Shown here piece after piece: positions 31,267 to 39,091 of a stretch of DNA of 42,489 bases. Within the stretch, counting starts at the first letter, position 1; the number at the start of each line of letters is the position of its first letter. A program made the translations under genes and the position numbers. The stretch is taken from NCBI GenBank assembly GCA_024692385.1, contig JAILMS010000060.1, positions 1 through 42,489 on the forward strand. The letters are read 5' to 3'. The notes below the pieces were generated by a model. The model did not search any database. It was given only the letters and a program-made list of their open reading frames with translations, and was not told the DNA's origin. This DNA is from Prevotella sp. (GTDB lineage: Bacteria; Bacteroidota; Bacteroidia; Bacteroidales; Bacteroidaceae).

Positions 31267-31710
31267 ATGAAAAAACTCCTGATAATGGCGCTGACACTAT
31301 CGATGACAGCATGTAGCATGATACAGAGTGACGATGACAAAGCCACGGAGATTGCCGTGCAGTGGGGCGAGGCCTATTTCAACTGCGACTTCCACGCTGC
31401 CGAGAAGTTGAGCACCCCCGAGAGTCTGCGTTGGCTACAGTTTGCCGCTTCGAACACCACGCAGGAGGACCTCGACCTCCTGAAACAGCAAGCTGCCGAT
31501 GTAGAGGCTACCGACTACATCCCTGAAGCCAACGACACACTGCGCGTAGTGGAGCTGCGCGTCGACCACTACCTGAGTAAGAATCTGTCTGTTGGTGTTT
31601 CTCAACAGATGGAAGAGGCTGTATTCCACATCACCACCGTCAAACGCAACGGTAGCTGGCAGGTTAGAATGGCAGGCCTACCGCGAAGTGAAAAGCAAAG
31701 TCGCGACTAA
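31267..31710 (+). CDS. Small hypothetical lipoprotein
   Basis: MKKLLIMALTLSMTACSMIQSDDD lipobox; NTF2-like-sized C-terminal region. Confidence 0.75.
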   Translation: MKKLLIMALTLSMTACSMIQSDDDKATEIAVQWGEAYFNCDFHAAEKLSTPESLRWLQFAASNTTQEDLDLLKQQAADVEATDYIPEANDTLRVVELRVDHYLSKNLSVGVSQQMEEAVFHITTVKRNGSWQVRMAGLPRSEKQSRD

Positions 31711-33874
31711 GTTTCGGATGGAGTATCGGGAAGTGTCCGTCACGATCATCATAAGCAGGATTAACCGCTTTCATACCCATATCGAAACGCACAATGAAGT
31801 AGTCGAAGTTCAGTCGGATGCCCAAGCCATAGCTTGCTGCTAACTGATCCAGGAACTCATTCAACTTAAACTGTCCACCGGGCTGGTCTTCATATTCACG
31901 CAGTGTCCAGATGTTACCGGCATCGATAAACAGGGCGCCGCTGAATTTCCAGAACAGCTTAGCTCGATATTCCATATTCAGGTCGAGCTTCATATCACCC
32001 GTTTGGTTAATGAAGTCGATGCGGCCGTCAGTACCCACAAACTTACCTGGTCCCAACGACCTCACACTCCAGCCGCGCACACTATTGGCACCACCTGAGA
32101 AGTAGCGCTTCTCAAAGGGAAGAATGCTGCTGTTGCCGTAGGGATAAGCGATGCCCAGGCCCACATGGAACACCAGCTGGTTGTTGAAGTCGAGATTGAT
32201 GTTGCGGGTGAAGTCGAATGTACCGCGCACATACTGTGCATACGCGATATTAAGGAAGGTATACTGCCCGTCGGCATTGGTATGGAAGTGCATCGCGCGC
32301 GCAGCCCAGTTGAGCAGGTTACCCGCCGTTTCAACATTAGCTTTAATGGCCCAGCGGTTATTATTGTACGAATATCCCACTCCAAACTTCATAATGAAGA
32401 GATTCTCGTAGTTATAGCGCAGAATAGAGTTGCGCGACTGACTATTATCCAGATACTCACTCTCAAACGTTGGACTAATCCAAGGCATATAGATATAGTT
32501 CAGGTCGAGCAAATCCACCTGATAGCGGTCATGGTGACCTTGGTCGTTCCAACGATATTTCCAGCCTACCGAAAAGACACGACGGTGGAATTCAGGACGG
32601 TTCTGTAGGTCGTAGTTGGTAGCCAACTCAGAGGTGGCATTGATGCGGCGGCGGAAGCTGCTACTTAGGAACGGTGCGATAAATCGTGGGAAGGTCAGTC
32701 GCGTACCAAGGCTGTATTCTATGTAGTTATCACCCACATAGCCCTCCAAATTCCTGATGGCCTCATAGGCACCACGCAACTCCACCGACAGGTTCTCTGA
32801 ACCATGGAAGATGTTACGATTCTGGAAGGTGATAGTGGCTGCAGCACCGAAGTCACCAGCAGTATTGGTACCTTCCGGCTGGAAAGAGATCGTCGACGAC
32901 TTGTTGGTACTCAGGTTGATGTCACAGTCGAGCACGGGGTCATCTTCAGCCTCGTGGAAGTTAATGCTGGTATAGCGAACAATACCCAGTCGACCAAAGT
33001 GGTTATAGGTATTGCGCAGGTCACGAGCGGAATAGATGTCGCCCTCTGTAAGGAAGGTATTACGTCGGAGCACCTTCTCACGCAGCGGAATAACGGGATT
33101 GTCGGGGTTACCGCTCAGATAGTTGACACGACCGATGGTGTAGACGTGATGCGGCCTGGGCGCTGTCTTATTATCCTGATAGGGATGTAATACCAGCGTG
33201 AGATCTATCTTGTTGGTGCCCTCGATAGAGTCGGCACGATAAGTGATAAAGTCCTTATTAAAACGGTAGTAGCCACGATTCACAAGATACTGCGTAATCT
33301 GTGTGCGCTCGCGGTCGAGATTATCCGCATTAAACACCATATCTTTCTGCAACACCCTGCGAGCTGGGTCTATCTGGTCTAACAGACGGGCTATAGCAGA
33401 ATCCTGAATATCATAGTTCACACTACGCAGGAAATATGCCACACCGGGATGTAATGTGTAGAGCGTACGCAGTTTCTTACCCTTGCGCTCGATAGTCACA
33501 TCAGCCGTAGCGCGCAGATAGCCCAAATTCTGCATCTGGGCCTGCAATGACTGCAACGACTGTGCCGTCTGGATAGAGTCGTAGATTTCTGGTGGCTCAC
33601 CCATATTGCGCAATAGGCGGTTTATCCATTTGGTACTGTCGCGACCAGACAGCGAATAAGTCTTTAAGGGGAGCTTAGCGGTAGAGAACCAGCGGCTATT
33701 GCCGTGCTGACGGATATATGAACGCATATCACTCAGGCTGATATAGCGTGCCGGCTCAGGGCAGCGTAATTCAGCTCTGTCGAGCAAATATTCGCCATCA
33801 GGGACATATTTCGTCTCTGCACAGCCAGTCAGAAGGAGTGCCAAAAGCACAAAAAATAGGATTCTCTCTCGCAT
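31664..33874 (-). CDS. BamA/TamA-like outer membrane protein (POTRA + beta-barrel)
   Basis: Lipobox LLLTGCAETKYVPDGEYLLDRAEL; barrel motifs ...FLSSSFRRRINATSEL..., YFSGGANSVRGWSVRSLGPG; C-terminal FHFAVGLPF. Confidence 0.92.
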   Translation of the reverse strand: MRERILFFVLLALLLTGCAETKYVPDGEYLLDRAELRCPEPARYISLSDMRSYIRQHGNSRWFSTAKLPLKTYSLSGRDSTKWINRLLRNMGEPPEIYDSIQTAQSLQSLQAQMQNLGYLRATADVTIERKGKKLRTLYTLHPGVAYFLRSVNYDIQDSAIARLLDQIDPARRVLQKDMVFNADNLDRERTQITQYLVNRGYYRFNKDFITYRADSIEGTNKIDLTLVLHPYQDNKTAPRPHHVYTIGRVNYLSGNPDNPVIPLREKVLRRNTFLTEGDIYSARDLRNTYNHFGRLGIVRYTSINFHEAEDDPVLDCDINLSTNKSSTISFQPEGTNTAGDFGAAATITFQNRNIFHGSENLSVELRGAYEAIRNLEGYVGDNYIEYSLGTRLTFPRFIAPFLSSSFRRRINATSELATNYDLQNRPEFHRRVFSVGWKYRWNDQGHHDRYQVDLLDLNYIYMPWISPTFESEYLDNSQSRNSILRYNYENLFIMKFGVGYSYNNNRWAIKANVETAGNLLNWAARAMHFHTNADGQYTFLNIAYAQYVRGTFDFTRNINLDFNNQLVFHVGLGIAYPYGNSSILPFEKRYFSGGANSVRGWSVRSLGPGKFVGTDGRIDFINQTGDMKLDLNMEYRAKLFWKFSGALFIDAGNIWTLREYEDQPGGQFKLNEFLDQLAASYGLGIRLNFDYFIVRFDMGMKAVNPAYDDRDGHFPILHPKLSRDFAFHFAVGLPF

Positions 33875-33881
33875 TTGTTGG

Positions 33882-33889
33882 CAAAAGTA
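33882..33889 (-). promoter_or_regulatory. -7 element TACTTTTG for BamA/TamA-like gene
   Basis: CAAAAGTA on + strand just upstream of 33874. Confidence 0.5.
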
Positions 33890-33922
33890 CGAAAAAATGA
33901 GCGAAATGCAAAATAAAATAAT

Positions 33923-33930
33923 TACTTTTG
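33923..33930 (+). promoter_or_regulatory. -7 element TACTTTTG for Fic-like gene
   Basis: TACTTTTG upstream of ATG 34021. Confidence 0.5.
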
Positions 33931-34020
33931 CAGGAGAAAAATGGTGCAAAAAGCGCATCTATCGCTTCCATTGTACGCTATTATCTAACTTAGAACAGCA
34001 TTAAAAACCTTAGAATGTAA

Positions 34021-34851
34021 ATGTTTATGTTCACTTCATCTTATCAATTATCATCAGAAGCCGTTACGTTGGTTTCGGAAATTTCCGAACAGATAGGAAT
34101 TCTAGAAACTGTATCAGTGCCAGCTACAGAGCATGAAACAGAGTCGTTCGATCCATTTCTGGAGGATGATCTGCTACGAGCACATCGAAGCATCGTCGGC
34201 GGATTGAGTGACAGCATAGGACGCTACCGTCAAGATGATCCACGCGTCCGTCTACACATGTCTATGCTCTTCGACTGGCTGAGACACACCGATGAACATC
34301 CGCTCCTTCGAAGCTGCATTTTTCATTACAATCTAACCTCTACACATCCCTTTTCGGAGGGTAATGAGCGTCTGGGACTGTACTGGCAGAGCCTTCTTCT
34401 GGCGCAATGGCGCCCAATTTTAGCCGGGCTTCCATTTGAGTCGGTAGTATTAGAACGCCAGGAGGAATATCGTCGCGTATTGGCTTATCTCAACGAAAAC
34501 GCCAAAATCACCCATTTCATCGAGTTCATTTTGCACTGTTTATTAGATACCCTACTACAGGAAGTAAAGAATAAAGTAGAGAATAAAGTAAAGAATAAAA
34601 GTAGAGGAAAAGCGCAGGTCAAATCAGCAGAAGACGCTGTAAATGAGGACACTGACACGCAACTCTCCAAGTCTGAACAGCGTATTATCAAGCTTCTGGC
34701 TGCTGAACCACGCATCACCATAGGTACTCTTTCGCGCCGTCTACAGTTGTCCGAGGCCGGTATAAACAAGGTTTTAGCAGGATTACGCAAGAAAAATATC
34801 ATTGAACGCGTGGGAGCCAACAAAAATGGGTCATGGAAAGTCAATATATAA
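34021..34851 (+). CDS. Fic-like protein with degenerate Fic motif and C-terminal winged HTH
   Basis: HPFSEGNERLGL resembles HPFx(D/E)GNGRxxR; C-terminal LLAAEPRITIGTLSRRLQLSEAGINKVLAGLRKKNIIERVG. Confidence 0.82.
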   Translation: MFMFTSSYQLSSEAVTLVSEISEQIGILETVSVPATEHETESFDPFLEDDLLRAHRSIVGGLSDSIGRYRQDDPRVRLHMSMLFDWLRHTDEHPLLRSCIFHYNLTSTHPFSEGNERLGLYWQSLLLAQWRPILAGLPFESVVLERQEEYRRVLAYLNENAKITHFIEFILHCLLDTLLQEVKNKVENKVKNKSRGKAQVKSAEDAVNEDTDTQLSKSEQRIIKLLAAEPRITIGTLSRRLQLSEAGINKVLAGLRKKNIIERVGANKNGSWKVNI

Positions 34852-35387
34852 TGTACTTCTTTAACAAATAACACTCATATATCTAAGTACCAAATATTTA
34901 CAAAGTACACAAAATTTAAAGTTCTTACAATCAACAGCCACTGATTTTGCCTTTACATCCCGTCTTTTCTCCTCTTTCAGCCTAATCTTCACACTTCTCG
35001 CATCACGTCTTCCTATTATTTTACATCTTTCGATGCATCACTCTACACTTTTCAGACAATCTTCGGGGCTAAAAATCGAGACACCAACCCACCAGTTACC
35101 GTCCCATATCAGCTACTCCCCTACCCTTTGCAGTTTCCATCACTATCATGCAAAATATCGTCAAGACACCTCAATTATCCTTTCCGCCACAACTCACTCA
35201 TTTTTCCTTTACTACTTCCAGAAGACTCCATCCGCCCTATCCTATCTATAAAATTATTCTTTACATATCCGACAACACACCCAGAGCTAAAACGCCTTAC
35301 ATAATGTTTAATATTTTCGTATGTGTATATTTAACACTATTATGATTCTTTATCACTAAACCGGCTCGTTGATTGAAAAAAAAATTG

Positions 35388-35395
35388 TAACTTTG
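35388..35395 (+). promoter_or_regulatory. -7 element TAACTTTG for trmH-family gene
   Basis: TAACTTTG 20 nt upstream of ATG 35416. Confidence 0.6.
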
Positions 35396-35415
35396 CAACC
35401 AAATCATTAAAAGAT

Positions 35416-36132
35416 ATGCTGTCGAAGAATCAATTGAAGCTGGTACGCTCGCTGGAGCTGAAGAAAAACCGCAAGAAAGAAGGTCTGTTTGTGGCAGAAG
35501 GTCCCAAGGTGGTAGGTGATCTGCTGCGTGCAGGCTATCGTGCCCGTATGATTTTCTCCACTACCGAGCGTCCCGATGCAATACAGGTCACTGACGACGA
35601 GTTGCGCAAGCTCAGCTTCCTACAACATCCGCAGGAAATCCTCGCCGTCTTTGAAATCCCACAACCTTCAGACATCAGACATCAGCCATCAGACCTCGCA
35701 TTAGCACTCGACGGCATCCAGGATCCGGGCAACTTAGGCACCATTATCCGCATTGCCGACTGGTTTGGTATTGAAACAATCTATTGTTCAGAAGATACCG
35801 CCGACGCCTATAATTCCAAAGTAGTACAGGCCACAATGGGTTCGTTGGCACATATCAACATCGTCTACTGCGACCTTGTGGAGCTACTGCAGCAATACGA
35901 TGGTCCCATCTATGGCACCCTGCTCGACGGCAACGACATCTACCAGCAGGAACTGTCGCAGAAGGGCATCATCGTCATGGGCAACGAGGGCAACGGCATC
36001 TCACAGCGTGTGCGTCCGCTGGTGAACCACAAACTTCTGATACCTAACTTCAACAAAAACAGTGAGACGGCCGAAAGTCTGAATGTAGCGATAGCAACAG
36101 CCATCACCTGCTCAGAATTCCGCCGCCGCTAA
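35416..36132 (+). CDS. TrmH/SpoU-family RNA 2'-O-methyltransferase
   Basis: ALDGIQDPGNLGTIIRIADWFG, NSKVVQATMGSLAHI, IIVMGNEGNGIS, IPNFNKNSETAESLNVAIATAI. Confidence 0.95.
   Translation: MLSKNQLKLVRSLELKKNRKKEGLFVAEGPKVVGDLLRAGYRARMIFSTTERPDAIQVTDDELRKLSFLQHPQEILAVFEIPQPSDIRHQPSDLALALDGIQDPGNLGTIIRIADWFGIETIYCSEDTADAYNSKVVQATMGSLAHINIVYCDLVELLQQYDGPIYGTLLDGNDIYQQELSQKGIIVMGNEGNGISQRVRPLVNHKLLIPNFNKNSETAESLNVAIATAITCSEFRRR
35669..35696. repeat. Heptamer array CAGACAT x4 inside trmH-family gene
   Basis: CAGACAT-CAGACAT-CAGCCAT-CAGACCT. Confidence 0.8.
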
Positions 36133-36139
36133 TGAGACA

Positions 36140-36724
36140 TTAAACATTAAATCGTTTCAACGCTTCGTAAATGCGCTGTACGGGCAATCCCATCACGTTG
36201 AAGTAGCTGCCTTCCAGACGTGTCACGCCCACATAGCCAATCCATTCCTGAATGCCGTAGGCGCCCGCCTTATCCATCGGCTTGTAGGTCTCCACATAAT
36301 AGTTTATCTCATCGTCTGTCAGCTCCTTGAATGTCACGTTGCTGACTACGGAGAAGTGTTCCTGCTGCCCTTTGGTTGTCAGTACCACACCTGTCACCAC
36401 CTGATGTGTCTTTCCGCTCAACGCATGTAACATACGATGTGCGTCGGCAGCATCCTTGGGTTTACCCAGCACCTCATCGTTGAGCACCACAATGGTGTCG
36501 GCCGTAATGATAAGCTCGTCAGCGGCCATCGTCTCACGATAGGCCGCCGCCTTCTTCTGTGCGATATATTCAGCAATCTCCGTTGTGGGCAGCGTAATAG
36601 GATAGTTCTCGTCGATGCCTTTAATGATGCGCACCTCGAAGTCTACATCCAAACCTGCCAACAGCTCCTTTCTCCTTGGCGAATTGCTCGCCAAAATTAT
36701 CTTATGCGGTAGCAAATTTTTCAC
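36140..36724 (-). CDS. Maf-like nucleotide pyrophosphatase
   Basis: IILASNSPRRKELL, ITADTIVVLNDEVLGKP, GAYGIQEWIG; likely GTG start within a repeat. Confidence 0.94.
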   Translation of the reverse strand: MKNLLPHKIILASNSPRRKELLAGLDVDFEVRIIKGIDENYPITLPTTEIAEYIAQKKAAAYRETMAADELIITADTIVVLNDEVLGKPKDAADAHRMLHALSGKTHQVVTGVVLTTKGQQEHFSVVSNVTFKELTDDEINYYVETYKPMDKAGAYGIQEWIGYVGVTRLEGSYFNVMGLPVQRIYEALKRFNV

Positions 36725-36745
36725 TTTTCACTTTTCACTATTCAC
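36718..36745. repeat. Heptamer array TTTTCAC x3 + TATTCAC at maf start
   Basis: TTTTCAC-TTTTCAC-TTTTCAC-TATTCAC. Confidence 0.8.
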
Positions 36746-36747
36746 TA

Positions 36748-36767
36748 GGGCGAAGCCAGCTTCGCCC
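36748..36767. repeat. GC-rich hairpin GGGCGAAGC-CA-GCTTCGCCC
   Basis: Perfect 9-bp inverted repeat between kdsC stop and maf. Confidence 0.75.
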
Positions 36768-36769
36768 GC

Positions 36770-37288
36770 TTACCATCCGAATGCTTTTTCGTCCTTCAAC
36801 CACTTGCCCTGTGCACGCAGCGTCTGTTCGATGACGTCACGGCCACAGCCGTAGCCGCCACGATACTGGCTGACATAGCAGCTGGCGTCCTTGACCTCAT
36901 GACAGGCATCCTGCGGACATACGGGACAGCCCACCAGGCGCATCACCTCCAGGTCAGGGATATCATCGCCCATAAACATCACCTCGTCGTCCTTCAGACC
37001 ATACTTCTGTTTGAACTCCTCGTACACCTTGATTTTCACGGCAGCACCCAGATAGACGTCCTCCATGCCCAAGCCCTCATAGCGGTGGCGCACAGCCTCT
37101 ATCTTACAGCCCGAGATGATGGCAATGCGAAGGCCCATCTTGATGGCCAACTGGATAGCATAGCCATCCTTGATGTTCACGGTACGCAGCGGAGTGCCGT
37201 CGATGCCCAGCGTGATGGTCTCTGCCGAGAGCACGCCGTCAAGGTCGAACACGATGGCCCGTATCTTCTGTAAGTCGTAATTAATCAT
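36770..37288 (-). CDS. KdsC-like HAD phosphatase (3-deoxy-D-manno-octulosonate 8-phosphate phosphatase)
   Basis: [74 protein letters not shown]. Confidence 0.92.
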   Translation of the reverse strand: MINYDLQKIRAIVFDLDGVLSAETITLGIDGTPLRTVNIKDGYAIQLAIKMGLRIAIISGCKIEAVRHRYEGLGMEDVYLGAAVKIKVYEEFKQKYGLKDDEVMFMGDDIPDLEVMRLVGCPVCPQDACHEVKDASCYVSQYRGGYGCGRDVIEQTLRAQGKWLKDEKAFGW

Positions 37289-37329
37289 ATTTTTATATTT
37301 AATGTTTCTGAGCGAAGAGAATTTAATGT

Positions 37330-38058
37330 TTAATGTTCTTCTATGCTCTGTGACAATAGCTCATAGATATCTTTCGCCTTGCCATCCAGCAGTGCAGCCT
37401 GTGCTTGCATCACATTCCGATCACCACGCACGGCAGGCCCAGTCTGCGCCTCTTTGGGATGCAGCTCATGTACCTTGCGTGCCGTTTCGTCCACCAGCGG
37501 CAGCATCACATCGAAGGGCAGTCCCTTTTTCTGCAACACGTCGGCAGCCAACGTATAACAGTGGTTGACGAAGTTACAGGCGAAGACAGCCGCCAAGTGC
37601 AGGTATTTACGATCAGCAGTGCTTAGCTCGTAGACATGGTCTGACAGCGACTCGGCAACAGTTCTGATGCAAGGGTCGTTACCCTCGATGAATAGCGGAA
37701 TCTCACGGAAGTCCACCTCACGGTCCATCGAGAAAGTCTGCATAGGATACAGCACGCCACATCGTTCAGCATAGCCATCGAACACGCTCAGCGGCATAGA
37801 GCCAGCGGTGTGCAAGAGAAGAGGATCCTTCACCTGCCCCCTCCTAAAGGAGAGGGTATCTGCCGTCAGGCGATTCGACAGTTGCTTAATCACCTCCTGT
37901 AGCGCACTATCCTTCACCGCAATGATATACAGGTCGGCATCCAGCGGCAGCTCCTCCTGCGTACGACTGTTGACGCTTACCACCTGATGACCAGCCTTGA
38001 GCAATGCCTTGCCCATGTGCGTAGCCACACGGCCCCGTCCAATTAACGCAACCCTCAT
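37330..38058 (-). CDS. DUF2520 / Rossmann-like F420-NADP oxidoreductase-type protein
   Basis: [43 protein letters not shown]. Confidence 0.9.
   Translation of the reverse strand: MRVALIGRGRVATHMGKALLKAGHQVVSVNSRTQEELPLDADLYIIAVKDSALQEVIKQLSNRLTADTLSFRRGQVKDPLLLHTAGSMPLSVFDGYAERCGVLYPMQTFSMDREVDFREIPLFIEGNDPCIRTVAESLSDHVYELSTADRKYLHLAAVFACNFVNHCYTLAADVLQKKGLPFDVMLPLVDETARKVHELHPKEAQTGPAVRGDRNVMQAQAALLDGKAKDIYELLSQSIEEH
37837..37856. repeat. GC-rich imperfect hairpin inside DUF2520 gene
   Basis: CCC-C-CTCCT-AA-AGGAG-A-GGG. Confidence 0.65.
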
Positions 38059-38070
38059 AACTATCAACTG

Positions 38071-38595
38071 TCAAAACTTCTCCACGTGTACGTTCTCCCA
38101 CTTCAGTTTATCCTCGTTCTGAGGTTTGCGATCGTCGGCCTTATGACCAACAGCCAAAACGCATAGACATGATAGGTTCTCCGGAATATTCAGCACGCCT
38201 TGAATGACCGTGTCGGCCGTAGTGCCGTCGCTGAGTCCGCGACCACGCATCTGCACCCAGCAGGAACCCAGTCCCAGGTCCTCTATCTGATACTGCATCG
38301 AGATGGCGGCAATGCTGCCGTCTTCCACCCAACAGTCGTTCTGCATGGGGTCTCCCAGTACCACGATGGCCAGCGCAGCACCTTTAATCAGTTGTCCGCC
38401 CAAGTCCTTGGCATCGCTCAGCTTCTCCAAGTCAGCCTTGTCGTCAACCACCACGAACTGCCACGCTCTCTGTCCCTTCGACGTCGGCGCCATCAATCCT
38501 GCCCGCAAGATTGTCTTCACGTCCTCTGCGCTCACCTCTTCGCCCGTAAATTTGCGGTGCGAACGGCGCTGCTGTACTAAATCCTTAAAGTCCAT
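38071..38595 (-). CDS. Nitroreductase family protein
   Basis: DLVQQRRSHRKFTGEEV, LMAPTSKGQRAWQFVVV, LGSCWVQMRGR. Confidence 0.92.
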   Translation of the reverse strand: MDFKDLVQQRRSHRKFTGEEVSAEDVKTILRAGLMAPTSKGQRAWQFVVVDDKADLEKLSDAKDLGGQLIKGAALAIVVLGDPMQNDCWVEDGSIAAISMQYQIEDLGLGSCWVQMRGRGLSDGTTADTVIQGVLNIPENLSCLCVLAVGHKADDRKPQNEDKLKWENVHVEKF

Positions 38596-38623
38596 ACTTT
38601 TTTCGTACTTTGATTATCCTCTG

Positions 38624-38631
38624 CAAAGGTA
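38624..38631 (-). promoter_or_regulatory. -7 element TACCTTTG for nitroreductase
   Basis: CAAAGGTA on + strand upstream of 38595. Confidence 0.55.
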
Positions 38632-38676
38632 CAAAAAATATTTTGCGGTTTACGAATAAATCTCAAAAAAATCACT

Positions 38677-38836
38677 GTGTCATTAAGGTCATTAGGTCAA
38701 GAGCGTCATTAAGGATTTTGGATAGAGTGGGCGTTTTTATGCTCATAATATATATAAATTATAATTTATATATATTATGTGGACTTTTCACCCCCGAATT
38801 GCTTAATGACACTAATGACACATGACACTCGTGACC
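38677..38836. repeat. Palindrome-centred composite repeat (inverted TCATTA clusters flanking a 36-nt palindrome)
   Basis: Left GTGTCATTAAGGTCATTAGGTCAAGAGCGTCATTAAGG; centre CATAATATATATAAATTATAATTTATATATATTATG (38744-38779); right CTTAATGACACTAATGACACATGACAC. Confidence 0.8.
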
Positions 38837-38895
38837 ACTTAACATTTTCTTTAAAAAAGATGGTAATTTATTCGAAGACCGCAATGTAAATGCTG

Positions 38896-38903
38896 TAACT
38901 TTG
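38896..38903 (+). promoter_or_regulatory. Candidate -7 element TAACTTTG upstream of 21-nt repeat array
   Basis: TAACTTTGCAAC, same pattern as confident promoters in this window. Confidence 0.45.
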
Positions 38904-38938
38904 CAACATCAAGAGAGGTTGATGCCCGTCGGCGCGCG

Positions 38939-39022
38939 AGACAGGCTGATACAGCTCTAAGACAGCGTGAGCCGCGTGCGTACCAGCCTAAGCCATGCAC
39001 AAGACAGCCTAATACAGACATA
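38939..39022 (+). repeat. Imperfect 21-nt tandem repeat, 4 units
   Basis: AGACAGGCTGATACAGCTCTA / AGACAGCGTGAGCCGCGTGCG / TACCAGCCTAAGCCATGCACA / AGACAGCCTAATACAGACATA. Confidence 0.7.
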
Positions 39023-39078
39023 CACTTTTTTTAACACAATCGAGCCCTCAAATACTTGTATCTTCACAAAACATTTCA

Positions 39079-39086
39079 TATCTTTG
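39079..39086 (+). promoter_or_regulatory. -7 element TATCTTTG for FemAB/GNAT-like gene
   Basis: TATCTTTG 5 nt before ATG 39092. Confidence 0.5.
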
Positions 39087-39091
39087 CAACC

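Noticed and set aside
35033-35345. Two overlapping + ORFs (72 and 65 aa) in the C-rich block
   Set aside because: Low-complexity His/Ser/Thr/Pro/Tyr-rich translations explained by the base skew; no evident ribosome-binding site or family
38677-38836. Possible replication origin
   Set aside because: AT palindrome and iteron-like repeats are suggestive, but I saw no DnaA-box cluster or dnaA/gidA-type context; kept only as an unexplained element
38939-39022. Possible CRISPR-like array
   Set aside because: Units are contiguous 21-nt imperfect repeats with no spacers and there are no cas genes
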